Source of the DNA: Myceligenerans salitolerans
GTDB taxonomy: Bacteria > Actinomycetota > Actinomycetes > Actinomycetales > Cellulomonadaceae
NCBI RefSeq assembly: GCF_017349295.1
Contig: NZ_JAFMPK010000005.1
Location: 1-64,000, forward strand
DNA: 64,000 nt
Direction of reading: 5' to 3'
Both the position numbers and the translations under genes were made by a program. Shown piece after piece: positions 44,257 to 52,813 of this stretch (its first letter is position 1; each line of letters opens with the position of its first letter). The notes beneath the pieces were generated by a model. It did no database searches, was not told the origin of the DNA, and saw only the letters and a list, made by a program, of their open reading frames with translations.

Positions 44257-45789
44257 ATGACCCACGTCCCGACCGAACCCGACGCCCCGGCCACCGGGCC
44301 GGACGACCCGCGAGGCGCCCAGGCGATCGCGAACGACGTCGTCGCGCGGGTGCTCGCTCGGGCGGGGACCGCGCGCTCCGAGGGCGAGACCGTCCACGCC
44401 GACCACGACGGGGACCAGCTGGACCTCGAGGAACGCAGTGCGCTGCGCCGCGTTGCCGGGCTTTCCACCGAACTCGAGGACATCACCGAGGTCGAGTACC
44501 GGCAGCTACGGCTGGAGAAGGTGGTCCTCGTCGGCCTCTACTCCGGCGGCGAGGCCGCGGCCCGCGAGGCGGAGGTCTCGCTGCGTGAGCTCGCCGCCCT
44601 CGCCGAGACAGCGGGGTCCGACGTCCTCGACGGGCTGCTTCAGCGCCGGCAGAAGCCGGACCCGGGAACCTACCTGGGATCCGGCAAGGCGGCAGAACTC
44701 GCCGACGTCGTCCGCGACGCCGGTGCCGACACCGTCGTGATCGACGGCGAGCTCGCGCCCTCCCAGCGTCGTGCGCTGGAGGACGTCGTCAAGGTCAAGG
44801 TCGTCGACCGCACCGCCCTCATCCTCGACATCTTCGCCCAGCACGCCAAGTCCAAGGAGGGCAAGGCCCAGGTCGAGCTCGCCCAGCTCGAATACCTCCT
44901 GCCACGCCTGCGCGGCTGGGGAGAGTCGATGTCCCGGCAGGCCGGTGGCCAGGTCGGCGGCGCCGGAGCCGGGATGGGCTCCCGCGGACCGGGCGAGACC
45001 AAGATCGAGCTCGACCGCCGCCGCATCCGCAACCGCATGGCGAAGCTGCGGCGCGAGATCGCCGCGATGAAGCCGGCCCGCGAGACGAAGCGACTCAGCC
45101 GCAGGCGCAACGCCATCCCCGCGGTCACCATCGCCGGCTACACCAACGCCGGGAAGTCGTCCCTGCTCAATGCCCTCACCGGCACCGGTGTCCTGGTGGA
45201 GAACGCCCTGTTCGCCACCCTCGACCCGACCGTGCGGCGCTCGCGGACCGAGGACGGCCGGGTGTACACGCTGGCCGACACCGTCGGGTTCGTGCGGCAC
45301 CTGCCGCATCAGCTCGTCGAGGCGTTCCGTTCCACCCTGGAGGAGGTGGGTGACGCGGACCTGCTGCTGCACGTCGTGGACGCCTCCCACCCCGACCCGG
45401 AAGGGCAGATCGCGGCCGTGCGCGAGGTCCTCTCGGAGATCCCCGGCATCGACACCGTGCGCGAGATCGTCGTGCTGAACAAGGCCGACGTGGCCGATCC
45501 CGAGGTGATCGGCCGGATCCAGCGCCGCGAGCGGAACACAGCGGTCGTCAGCGCCCACTCCGGTGAGGGCATCGCCGAGCTACGGCACCGGATCGCCGCC
45601 GAGCTCCCGCGCCCCGGCGTGGAGGTCGACGTCGTGATTCCCTACTCGCGCGGGGACCTCGTCCACCGCGTGCACGAGCACGGCGACATCGATCACACCG
45701 AGCACGTGGCCACCGGGACGCTCGTCCGCGGACGCGTGGACGAGCAGCTGGCGGCCGAGCTCGACCGGGCCGCGCGCGCGGCGTCCTGA
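44257..45789 (+). CDS. hflX: GTPase HflX
   Basis: Ribosome-splitting GTPase that rescues stalled or heat-damaged 50S subunits. 510 residues. N-terminal HflX domain (VGLYSGG, YLGSGKAAEL, VIDGELAPSQRRALE), the RSKEGKAQVELAQLEYLLPRL-type helical linker, the Gly-rich loop GGAGAGMGSRGPGETK, then the G domain with GYTNAGKSSLLNAL, DTVGFVRHLP and NKADV. ATG 44257 has SD agaaagg. The upstream 158-bp gap also holds the RsmC promoter and a GGGAA-a-TTCCC palindrome (44180-44190). Confidence 0.96.
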   Translation: MTHVPTEPDAPATGPDDPRGAQAIANDVVARVLARAGTARSEGETVHADHDGDQLDLEERSALRRVAGLSTELEDITEVEYRQLRLEKVVLVGLYSGGEAAAREAEVSLRELAALAETAGSDVLDGLLQRRQKPDPGTYLGSGKAAELADVVRDAGADTVVIDGELAPSQRRALEDVVKVKVVDRTALILDIFAQHAKSKEGKAQVELAQLEYLLPRLRGWGESMSRQAGGQVGGAGAGMGSRGPGETKIELDRRRIRNRMAKLRREIAAMKPARETKRLSRRRNAIPAVTIAGYTNAGKSSLLNALTGTGVLVENALFATLDPTVRRSRTEDGRVYTLADTVGFVRHLPHQLVEAFRSTLEEVGDADLLLHVVDASHPDPEGQIAAVREVLSEIPGIDTVREIVVLNKADVADPEVIGRIQRRERNTAVVSAHSGEGIAELRHRIAAELPRPGVEVDVVIPYSRGDLVHRVHEHGDIDHTEHVATGTLVRGRVDEQLAAELDRAARAAS

Positions 45790-45879
45790 CCGGCGACGCG
45801 GCCGGGGCCCGCCACTCCGTGAGCGGCGAGCCCGGTCGCGCGGCCGGATGCGCCCTGTGTCGATGTCAGTGGCGGGCCG

Positions 45880-45885
45880 TACGAT
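45880..45885 (+). promoter_or_regulatory. -10 hexamer TACGAT, leaderless dinG start
   Basis: TACGAT ends 7 nt before GTG 45893; no SD. Confidence 0.55.
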
Positions 45886-45892
45886 CGATGTC

Positions 45893-48019
45893 GTGACCAC
45901 CCCCGTTGACACGCCCGCCACCAGTACCGACGCTCCCGAGGTCGACGATCTGCTCGACCTTGCCGTCGGGGCGCTCGGTGGGGGGCGGCGGGAGGGGCAG
46001 CATCGCATGGCGCGCGCCGTCACGGAGGCCATCGAGTCGGGCGAGCACCTGCTGGTGCAGGCCGGAACCGGCACGGGCAAGTCGCTCGGCTATCTCGTCC
46101 CGGCCGTGCGGCACGCCGTGTCCTCGGGAGACCGTGTCGTCGTGTCCACCGCCACGCTGGCCCTCCAGCGTCAGGTCATCACCCGGGACCTGCCGGTCGT
46201 GGCGGACGCCGTGGCTCCGCGACTGTCGCGGGCGCCGCGGATCGCGCTGCTCAAGGGCTGGCACAACTACCTGTGCAAGCACAAGGTCGGGGGCGGGTAC
46301 CCGGGGGAGGACACGACGCTGTTCGACCTGCCGGCCGCCGAGGACCACGCCGCTCCGGAGCCGTCGAGGGCGCGGGGCGGTGGGGGCGGTCGAGGACGTT
46401 CCGGCCGTGACGACGCCGCCTCGCTCGCCGACCATGTCCGCCGGCTGCACGCCTGGGCCGCGGAGACCGACAGCGGGGACCGGGACGACCTCGTGCCGGG
46501 AGTGCCCGACAAGGCATGGCGGCAGGTGTCGGTGACGGCGCTGGAGTGCCTCGGCAGCAAGTGCCCGATGCTCGCGGAGTGCTTTCCCGACCAGGCGCGC
46601 GCAGCGGCCCGCGACGCCGATGTGGTGGTGACGAACCACGCCATGCTCGGTATCGCGGCATCCGGGAACTCGAACGTGCTGCCGGAGCACGACGTGGTGG
46701 TGGTGGACGAGGCGCACGAACTGGTCGACCGGGTCACGGCGTCGGCCACCGTGGAACTTTCCGCGGCGTCGGTGGAGCACGCCGCCCGTCTGGCGCGCCG
46801 GCACGGCGGCGCGGACACCACCGCGCTGGAGGACGCGGGCACCAGGCTCGGAACCGTCCTGGTCACGGCGTCGGGCGACCGCTTCCCGCGGGGTCTGGAG
46901 GGAGAGCTGCGCGACGCCGTGAGCGGGGTGCGTGACGCGGCGCGCGGCGTGCTCAGCGAACTGAAGCCGGAGAAGGAGAGGGGCGCGGGAGGCTCGGGCA
47001 ACGACGCCGATCCGGGTCTCAAGCTGGCCCAGGGTGCCGTTCTGCAGCTGTTCGAGGTGGCCGAGCGGATGGCGGCGGACGACACGAGCGCGGACGTGCT
47101 CTGGCTGACGCGGCCGGACACGGCCTGGGGCGGCTTCGGGGAGTCGGTCTCCCGTCTGCACGCGGCCCCGCTCCACGTCGCGGGGCTGATCCGCACCAAC
47201 CTGCTGGGTGCGGCGACCGGTGTCCTCACCTCCGCGACCCTGGCCCTCGGCGGGACGTTCGACCCCATCGCCGGTACCTTCGGGCTGGGCCGCGAGAGCG
47301 CGGCGGCAACCGGCGACGGTACGGACCGCGGGGCCGACCGTGACGACGACGGCGCCGCGTGGAAGGGCATCGACGTCGGCAGCCCGTTCGACTACGGCAA
47401 GCAGGGCATCTGTTACATCGCCCGGCACCTGCCGGCGCCCGGCCGGGAACCGACCACGGAGGCACAGCTCGACGAGATCGCCGAACTCGTCACCGCCGCG
47501 GGAGGCCGTACGCTCGGCCTGTTCTCGTCCCGCCGTGCGGCGACGGCCGCGGCCGAGGCGATGCGGGAGCGGCTCGACCTGCCGATCCTGGCGCAGGGCG
47601 ACGACCAGCTTCCCACCCTGGTGCGGGAATTCGCCGACGATCCTCGCACCTGCCTGTTCGGCACGCTGTCGCTGTGGCAGGGAGTGGACGTGCCAGGTGC
47701 GTCGTGCCAGCTGGTCCTCATCGACAGGATCCCGTTTCCCCGGCCGGACGACCCGGTGAAGGCGGCACGCGCCCGCGCGATCGAACAGGCGGGCGGTAAC
47801 GGGTTCATGGCCGTGTCGGCGGCGCACGCCGCGCTGCTGCTCGCTCAGGGCGCGGGCCGCCTGATCCGCGGGACGCAGGACCGCGGCGTGGTGGCGGTGC
47901 TCGATCCGCGCCTGGCGACCGCCCGGTACGCGTCCTTCCTCGTACGCTCGATGCCCGCCTTCTGGCCGACCACCGACCGTGCGCTCGTCCGGGCCGCGTT
48001 GTCCCGGCTCGACGTGTAG
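45893..48019 (+). CDS. dinG: DinG-like ATP-dependent iron-sulfur helicase
   Basis: XPD/DinG-type superfamily 2 DNA helicase. 708 residues. Walker A GTGTGKS (58-64), VVSTATLALQRQ, DEAHELVD (motif II) and the C-terminal LFGTLSLWQGVDVPG and QGAGRLIRGTQDRG. Four candidate [4Fe-4S] cysteines: one in NYLCKHK and three in ALECLGSKCPMLAECF. A Gly-rich insert (ARGGGGGRGRSGRDD) lies between them. GTG 45893 is chosen from the -10 hexamer; the frame is open to 45848. No LexA box is visible upstream. Confidence 0.92.
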   Translation: MTTPVDTPATSTDAPEVDDLLDLAVGALGGGRREGQHRMARAVTEAIESGEHLLVQAGTGTGKSLGYLVPAVRHAVSSGDRVVVSTATLALQRQVITRDLPVVADAVAPRLSRAPRIALLKGWHNYLCKHKVGGGYPGEDTTLFDLPAAEDHAAPEPSRARGGGGGRGRSGRDDAASLADHVRRLHAWAAETDSGDRDDLVPGVPDKAWRQVSVTALECLGSKCPMLAECFPDQARAAARDADVVVTNHAMLGIAASGNSNVLPEHDVVVVDEAHELVDRVTASATVELSAASVEHAARLARRHGGADTTALEDAGTRLGTVLVTASGDRFPRGLEGELRDAVSGVRDAARGVLSELKPEKERGAGGSGNDADPGLKLAQGAVLQLFEVAERMAADDTSADVLWLTRPDTAWGGFGESVSRLHAAPLHVAGLIRTNLLGAATGVLTSATLALGGTFDPIAGTFGLGRESAAATGDGTDRGADRDDDGAAWKGIDVGSPFDYGKQGICYIARHLPAPGREPTTEAQLDEIAELVTAAGGRTLGLFSSRRAATAAAEAMRERLDLPILAQGDDQLPTLVREFADDPRTCLFGTLSLWQGVDVPGASCQLVLIDRIPFPRPDDPVKAARARAIEQAGGNGFMAVSAAHAALLLAQGAGRLIRGTQDRGVVAVLDPRLATARYASFLVRSMPAFWPTTDRALVRAALSRLDV

Positions 48020-48073
48020 GTTCCGCCGCCCGCCCCGGGTTCGAGAAGGACCCCAGCCACCTCAGGAGGAATC

Positions 48074-49060
48074 GTGACAGCAGCCGACGGCACGGCCACG
48101 GCGCGCCGCTCCGCACGGACCACGAAGCTGGCGGTCGTCGGCGCCGGCGCGGTCGGGACGACGCTGGCCTACGCGGCGCTCGCCCGCGGAACCGCGCGCA
48201 CCGTCGCGCTGATGGACACGAACAGGTCGAAGGTGGACGCCGAGGTCCTCGATCTCCAGCACGGCCAGATGTTCGTCCCCCAGGCGGAGATCGTCGGGTC
48301 CGACGACGTGGCGGTGTGCGAGGGAGCCGACGTCGTCGTCGTGACGGCCGGTGCGAAGCAACGACCCGGTCAGTCGCGGCTCGACCTGGCGGAGTCCACC
48401 GTCGGTCTCACGAGGGAGCTCATGCCCGGGCTCGTCGCCGTCGCGCCCGACGCGGTGTACGTGATGGTCACCAATCCGGTGGACGTGGTCACCTACGCCG
48501 CGCAGAAGTTCTCGGGGCTCCCGCGTGAGCGCGTGTTCGGCAGCGGGACGGTGCTGGACACCTCACGGCTGCGCGAGGCGATCGCGCGCCAGGCGGGTGT
48601 CGCGGTCGGCAACGTGCACGCGTACATCGCGGGGGAGCACGGCGACTCCGAGATCGCGCTGTGGAGCTCGGCGTCGATCGGCGGTGTGCCGCTGCTGGAC
48701 TGGACCGGCCTGGCCGGGCGGCCCCCGCTGGACGAGGAGGTCAGGACCCGTATCGCGGCCGACGTCGTGCAGTCGGCCTACCGGATCATCGAGGGCAAGG
48801 GCGCCACCAACTACGCGATCGGGCTGGCGGGCACGAGAATCATCGAGGCCGTCCTCAAGGACGAGCACCGGGTGCTGCCGGTGTCCTCCCACCTGGACGG
48901 CTACTACGGGATCGACGACGTGTGCCTGTCGGTACCGGCACTCGTGGGCCGGGGTGGGGCGACCGAGACGATCGACATCCCGCTGTCCGGCGGCGAGCTG
49001 CGGGACCTCCGGGCCTCGGCGGAGCGGGTCCGCGCCATCCAGCGACGATTCGGTCTGTGA
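48074..49060 (+). CDS. ldh: L-lactate dehydrogenase
   Basis: Reduces pyruvate to L-lactate with NADH. 328 residues. NAD motif GAGAVG (23-28); specificity loop AGAKQRPGQSR, whose Gln100 marks LDH rather than malate dehydrogenase; catalytic His189 in AGEHGDSE; substrate Arg in GTVLDTSRLR. GTG 48074 has a perfect SD, AGGAGG. Suggests fermentative capacity. Converges with lexA. Confidence 0.96.
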   Translation: MTAADGTATARRSARTTKLAVVGAGAVGTTLAYAALARGTARTVALMDTNRSKVDAEVLDLQHGQMFVPQAEIVGSDDVAVCEGADVVVVTAGAKQRPGQSRLDLAESTVGLTRELMPGLVAVAPDAVYVMVTNPVDVVTYAAQKFSGLPRERVFGSGTVLDTSRLREAIARQAGVAVGNVHAYIAGEHGDSEIALWSSASIGGVPLLDWTGLAGRPPLDEEVRTRIAADVVQSAYRIIEGKGATNYAIGLAGTRIIEAVLKDEHRVLPVSSHLDGYYGIDDVCLSVPALVGRGGATETIDIPLSGGELRDLRASAERVRAIQRRFGL

Positions 49061-49065
49061 CCGGT

Positions 49066-49095
49066 CGCCGGGCCGGCATCACTGCCGGCCCGGCG
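49066..49095. terminator. Bidirectional terminator between ldh and lexA
   Basis: Perfect 13-bp stem CGCCGGGCCGGCA / TGCCGGCCCGGCG with a TCAC loop; no T-tract on either strand. Sits 5 nt after ldh and 3 nt from the lexA stop. Confidence 0.8.
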
Positions 49096-49098
49096 GAC

Positions 49099-49863
49099 TC
49101 AGAGACTGCGGAGGACCGCGACGATGCGTCCGAGGATCTGTGCCTCGTCGCCCGGAATGGGCTCGTAGGCCGCGTTCTGCGGCATGAGCCAGACGTGCCC
49201 GTCCGTCTGCTTGAACGTCTTGACCGTGGCCTCGCCGTCGATCATGGCCGCGACGATCTCACCCTGCTCGGCGACGTTCTGCCGGCGCACCACGACCCAG
49301 TCGCCGTCGCAGATGGCGGCGTCGACCATCGAGTCGCCCGCCACCTTGAGCAGGAAGAGCTCGCCGTCCCCGACCACCTGGCGCGGCAGCGCGAAGATGT
49401 CCTCGACAGCCTGCTCGGCGAGGATCGGCCCGCCCGCGGCGATACGGCCCACCAGGGGGACGTACGACGCCTGCGGTGCGGACTCGGCCTGCTCGGCGGT
49501 CCCGCCCCAGTGGACCTCGCCCGGCTGAGGGCTCTGGCGGGCTCCGGACTCCGGGTCGACCAGCTCCATCGCGCGGGGCCGGTTCGGGTCCCGGCGCAGG
49601 AAGCCCTTGCGTTCGAGCACCTGAAGCTGGTGCTTCACGCTCGACGGGCTCGCGAGGCCGACCGAGTCCCCGATCTCGCGCATGGACGGCGGATAGCCGC
49701 GCGCCTCGAACGACTCACGGATGCACGTCAGCACCTTGCGCTGGCGGGGCGTCAGACGTTCGGCCGCGGTGCCGAGATCGAGCGGTTCGTCGTTCCGGGC
49801 GATGGTGCCGACGCTGCCCAGGCTTCCCGGCATCATGCCCGGCGTCCTCTCACGTCCCGTCAT
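49099..49863 (-). CDS. lexA: SOS repressor LexA
   Basis: 254 residues. Winged HTH ([41 protein letters not shown]), the Ala-Gly self-cleavage site in GRIAAGGPI (Ala143-Gly144), and the catalytic dyad Ser178 (GDSMVD) and Lys215 (TVKTFK). An N-terminal extension of about 35 residues precedes the HTH. ATG 49863 has SD GAGGAGG 9 nt before; TTG 49896 is in frame but overlaps the -10. Autoregulated: a LexA box covers its -35. Confidence 0.97.
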   Translation of the reverse strand: MTGRERTPGMMPGSLGSVGTIARNDEPLDLGTAAERLTPRQRKVLTCIRESFEARGYPPSMREIGDSVGLASPSSVKHQLQVLERKGFLRRDPNRPRAMELVDPESGARQSPQPGEVHWGGTAEQAESAPQASYVPLVGRIAAGGPILAEQAVEDIFALPRQVVGDGELFLLKVAGDSMVDAAICDGDWVVVRRQNVAEQGEIVAAMIDGEATVKTFKQTDGHVWLMPQNAAYEPIPGDEAQILGRIVAVLRSL

Positions 49864-49895
49864 GCTGTGGCCCTCCTCGTCGTTTGATGTCGCCA

Positions 49896-49936
49896 ACTCT
49901 AGATCGGGTCCCGGCGAATCTCAAACGGATGTTCGA
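49896..49936 (-). promoter_or_regulatory. lexA promoter with LexA box
   Basis: Minus strand: -35 TTGAGA (49919-49924), 17-bp spacer, -10 TAGAGT (49896-49901). LexA box TCAAAC-ggat-GTTCGA (49921-49936), one base off the CGAAC-N4-GTTCG core, overlaps the -35. Confidence 0.85.
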
Positions 49937-49973
49937 GCGTGTCTCGACACGAAGGGTGTCGCGTGCTACACAA

Positions 49974-49989
49974 TGGTACGAGTGTTCGT
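49974..49989 (+). promoter_or_regulatory. Second, weaker LexA box before the LysM gene
   Basis: TGGTAC-gagt-GTTCGT: right half near consensus, left half 4 of 6. Lies between lexA and the divergent LysM gene, 52 bp before the latter's ATG, with TACGCT (49992-49997) as a possible -10 just after it. Confidence 0.55.
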
Positions 49990-50041
49990 CGTACGCTTGT
50001 GCGAAGCACATCTGTTCGAAAGGCGATCTCAGGAGGCGGTC

Positions 50042-50656
50042 ATGAGCACCACGACCACGGTGGAGCTCCGCGGGCTCAGGAGGAGAGCGGGCGCACGCCG
50101 CCCGTCGGGCGAACGTCATCTGCGGGTGGTGCCACCGCTCGGGCGGGAGGGGGTCGAGGAGGCGGTCGCCCCTGCCGGACACGACCCCCTCGACGGGACG
50201 GGCACTGCCGGCGTCGGGCCGGGCGGCCCTCGGCCCGAGGCGTGTCCTGCGCGAACCCGCGTCCCCCGCGGAGAGGACGTGCCCGACGCCGTCGCGGACG
50301 GCGGTCGCCGTGGCGCCGGGTCTGCTGCCCGCGTCACCCGGACACTCGCGGCGCGCCTCGACCTCGACGGGCTGCGGCTGACCGCGCGGGGCAGGTTCGT
50401 GGTCGCGGTGGCGGCGCTGGCCCTGGTGGCCCCTGTCGCCTGGGGAGCGACGACAGCGGTCGCCGGCGCGCCCGCGGAGCCCGTCGAGGTGCGGGCGCAC
50501 GCCGTCGAGCCGGGCGAGACGCTCTGGGAGCTGGCCGCGTCGGTCGCGCGGCCCGGACAGGACGTCCGCGACGTCGTGCGCCGGCTGCAGGAGCTGAACG
50601 ACCTGCCGACGGGCGGTCTGACCGTGGGGCAGACCCTCTACGTCCCGGCAGGATGA
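50042..50656 (+). CDS. LysM-domain membrane protein divergent from lexA (ChiZ/DivS/YneA-type)
   Basis: 204 residues: Arg/Pro-rich cytoplasmic part (1-115), one membrane helix (118-142), and an external LysM domain (152-202: HAVEPGETLWELAAS...LNDLPTGGLTVGQTLYVP). The lexA-divergent position and architecture are those of Rv2719c (ChiZ), DivS and YneA, SOS-induced inhibitors of cell division. LexA boxes in the shared intergenic region support the same role here (inference). ATG 50042 has SD aggagg (50031-50036). nrdR follows, the same order as in mycobacteria. Confidence 0.88.
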   Translation: MSTTTTVELRGLRRRAGARRPSGERHLRVVPPLGREGVEEAVAPAGHDPLDGTGTAGVGPGGPRPEACPARTRVPRGEDVPDAVADGGRRGAGSAARVTRTLAARLDLDGLRLTARGRFVVAVAALALVAPVAWGATTAVAGAPAEPVEVRAHAVEPGETLWELAASVARPGQDVRDVVRRLQELNDLPTGGLTVGQTLYVPAG

Positions 50657-50709
50657 GCCACCTGCCCGAGTGAGGTCGGCAACGTTCTCGACATATCGCC
50701 GCAGTCGTG

Positions 50710-50739
50710 TTGCATGGGTGCGGTTTGCCCGCATACGGT
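50710..50739 (+). promoter_or_regulatory. nrdR promoter
   Basis: -35 TTGCAT (50710-50715), 18-bp spacer, -10 TACGGT (50734-50739); leader about 45 nt. No recognisable NrdR box or cobalamin riboswitch. Confidence 0.6.
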
Positions 50740-50790
50740 CAAGTCCCGGCCGGGAGTACCCGGTCGCTGGCCGAGCCCGCAGGAGACCGC

Positions 50791-51294
50791 ATGCACTGCC
50801 CGTTCTGTCGTCACGGTGACTCGCGCGTAGTGGACTCCCGGACGTCGGACGATGGTTCGTCGATCCGCCGCCGGCGGGAGTGCCCGGCGTGCCACAAGCG
50901 CTTCACCACCATCGAGACGGCGAGTCTGACCGTGGTCAAGAGGTCCGGCGCGAAGGAGCCGTTCGTGCGGGACAAGATCGCCACGGGCGTCCGCAAGGCC
51001 TGCCAGCCCCGGCCGGTCAGCGACGACGACCTCGCGCTCCTCGCGCAGCGCGTCGAGGAGACGCTGCGCAGCACCGGGAGCGCCGAGATCGAGGCGAACG
51101 AGATCGGCAAGGCCATCCTGGGACCGCTGCGGGAGCTCGACGTCGTCGCCTATCTACGCTTTGCGAGCGTCTACCAGGACTTCTCGTCGTTGGAGGACTT
51201 CGAGGCCGCCATCACCGACCTGCGCAAGGACGCCGAGGCGGGCGCCGCGGAGGCGGACGGCGTGCCGGAGGGCTCCCGGACCGAGCCGGTGTGA
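50791..51294 (+). CDS. nrdR: Transcriptional repressor NrdR
   Basis: ATP/dATP-sensing repressor of ribonucleotide reductase genes. 167 residues. Zinc ribbon Cys3/Cys6/Cys31/Cys34 ([32 protein letters not shown]), then the ATP-cone ([16 protein letters not shown]...). ATG 50791 with SD aggag gives the invariant N terminus. No ribonucleotide reductase gene is in the window. Confidence 0.97.
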   Translation: MHCPFCRHGDSRVVDSRTSDDGSSIRRRRECPACHKRFTTIETASLTVVKRSGAKEPFVRDKIATGVRKACQPRPVSDDDLALLAQRVEETLRSTGSAEIEANEIGKAILGPLRELDVVAYLRFASVYQDFSSLEDFEAAITDLRKDAEAGAAEADGVPEGSRTEPV

Positions 51295-51471
51295 CGCGCG
51301 CCCCCAGAAGGAGGCGCCGGTCCGCGAGGGATGCGGAAGGCACTCCGTGCGGCGGCCCGTGATGCGCTGGCGCGCCGAGAGCGGAAAAGGGCTGGCGTTC
51401 GGTCCCCGTCCGGGGGACGCTGGTCGCACGGACCCGGCCAGGGATCCTGAGACGACGAGGAGGTGGTCGGT

Positions 51472-51660
51472 GTGACGTCCGAGAACAACGATCGCAGCAC
51501 CGCGCCCAGCGAGGACGCCAAGGCGAAGTTCCGCGAGGCGCTCGAGCGCAAGAACAACGCGAGCCACCGCACGGCCGAGGCCGAAAGGAACACCGGAGCG
51601 GTGCACGGGCCGGAGACCACCGGCCCCGTGCAGAAGATGTTCCGCCGCAAGAGCGGCTGA
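51472..51660 (+). CDS. DUF5302 family small protein
   Basis: 62 residues, very hydrophilic: MTSENNDRSTAPSEDAKAKFREALERKN ... GPVQKMFRRKSG. Matches the small actinobacterial DUF5302 family of unknown function. The GTG at 51472 is preferred (SD gaggagg just upstream); GTG 51463 is in frame. The 177-bp gap before it (51295-51471) is GC-rich with no motif I can name. Confidence 0.85.
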   Translation: MTSENNDRSTAPSEDAKAKFREALERKNNASHRTAEAERNTGAVHGPETTGPVQKMFRRKSG

Positions 51661-51673
51661 GGCCTGCCGACCG

Positions 51674-51712
51674 GGGCCGCCGCCAGGTGCCAGACCTGGC
51701 GGCGGCCCTTTT
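51674..51712 (+). terminator. Intrinsic terminator with T-tract
   Basis: Perfect 15-bp stem GGGCCGCCGCCAGGT / ACCTGGCGGCGGCCC, loop GCCAG, followed directly by TTTT. The one canonical rho-independent terminator I found in the window. Confidence 0.9.
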
Positions 51713-51761
51713 CGCGTCCTCCGGGCGCCCCAACCGAAGCGGCTCCGCGCGCGCCGGTGTC

Positions 51762-52634
51762 TCAGGTGGTCGGGCGATCGGTGGCCGGGATGTCGGTCGT
51801 CGTGGCGAGAGCGCGGGATGCCTCGACGTCGTCGGCCAGGCTCTGGAGCCTGCCGGTGGCCAGCGAGAGGGAGTCCGAGCCGAGGAGCTGGTGCAGGGGC
51901 GCCTCGCCCGTGGTCGCGATCGTGATGATGGCAGCGGCCGCCTTGGCGGGGTCGCCGAGCTGGGTGCCGGGCATCCGCAGGTGCTGGTCGACCATCTCAC
52001 GGATCGCCGGATAGGCGTCGCTCGTGGAGCCCGGCAGTCCCAGGGAGACGGGACGCAGGAAGTCGGTGCGCATGTAGCCGGGCTCGACGAGGTTGACCCT
52101 GATGCCGTGGTCGGCCACCTCGGCGGCGAGCGACTCCGTGATCGCCTCGAGCGCGAACTTGCCGGCCGTGTACAGGCTCCACCCCGGGAAGGAGAGCAGC
52201 CCGAGGACGGAGGACACGTTGATGACGTGGCCGCTGCGCGCCTCGCGGAAGCCCGGCAGCACGGCGCGCAGCACGTTCCACGCGCCGAAGACCTGGACGT
52301 CGAACATCGCGCGTGCGTCGGCGTCGGACACCTCCTCGACGGCACCGAGGTAGCCGTAGCCGGCGTTGTTGACGACGACGTCGAGGCCACCGAAGCGCTC
52401 CTGCGTGCTCGTCACGGCGTGAGCGACCTGGTCCTCGTCGGCGAGCTCGACGGGCAGGGCCAGCAGCCGCGACGTGTCCGACGCCCGCAGGGCGGTGGTC
52501 AGGCGTTCGGTGGACCGAGTAGTGGCCGCGACGTTGTCGCCGCGCTGGAGCAGCCGGCGTACGAGATCCAGGCCCAGGCCACGCGAGGCTCCGGTGACGA
52601 ACCAGGTGGCGGGACGGTCGGTGGGGTAGGTCAT
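51762..52634 (-). CDS. Short-chain dehydrogenase/reductase
   Basis: 290 residues. NAD(P) motif TGASRGLG (14-21), NNAG (89-92), catalytic Ser in INVSSVLG, Tyr155 and Lys159 (YTAGK). Resembles the classical oxidoreductases often placed beside MmyB-type regulators. Substrate unknown. SD aaggag before ATG 52634. Divergent from the Xre gene at 52814, which probably controls it. Confidence 0.92.
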   Translation of the reverse strand: MTYPTDRPATWFVTGASRGLGLDLVRRLLQRGDNVAATTRSTERLTTALRASDTSRLLALPVELADEDQVAHAVTSTQERFGGLDVVVNNAGYGYLGAVEEVSDADARAMFDVQVFGAWNVLRAVLPGFREARSGHVINVSSVLGLLSFPGWSLYTAGKFALEAITESLAAEVADHGIRVNLVEPGYMRTDFLRPVSLGLPGSTSDAYPAIREMVDQHLRMPGTQLGDPAKAAAAIITIATTGEAPLHQLLGSDSLSLATGRLQSLADDVEASRALATTTDIPATDRPTT

Positions 52635-52813
52635 GCTTCCATCTCCTTGGCAGGGGTCGAGCCGGCTGCGTGTGCCGGCAGGTCAAGCCTTCCGGCGTCC
52701 GCGCGGGCGCGGGGCCCGACAGCTGTCTCTTCTCGTCCCAGGACGTGGAACCTGGGTCCGAGAGGTCCACCCACGGCGGGTCACCCCCTTCGGTCTCGGA
52801 CGAGAATGTCGGT

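Noticed and set aside
50004-50019. Possible third LexA box before the LysM gene
   Set aside because: Right half GTTCGA fits but the left half matches at only 3 of 6 positions.
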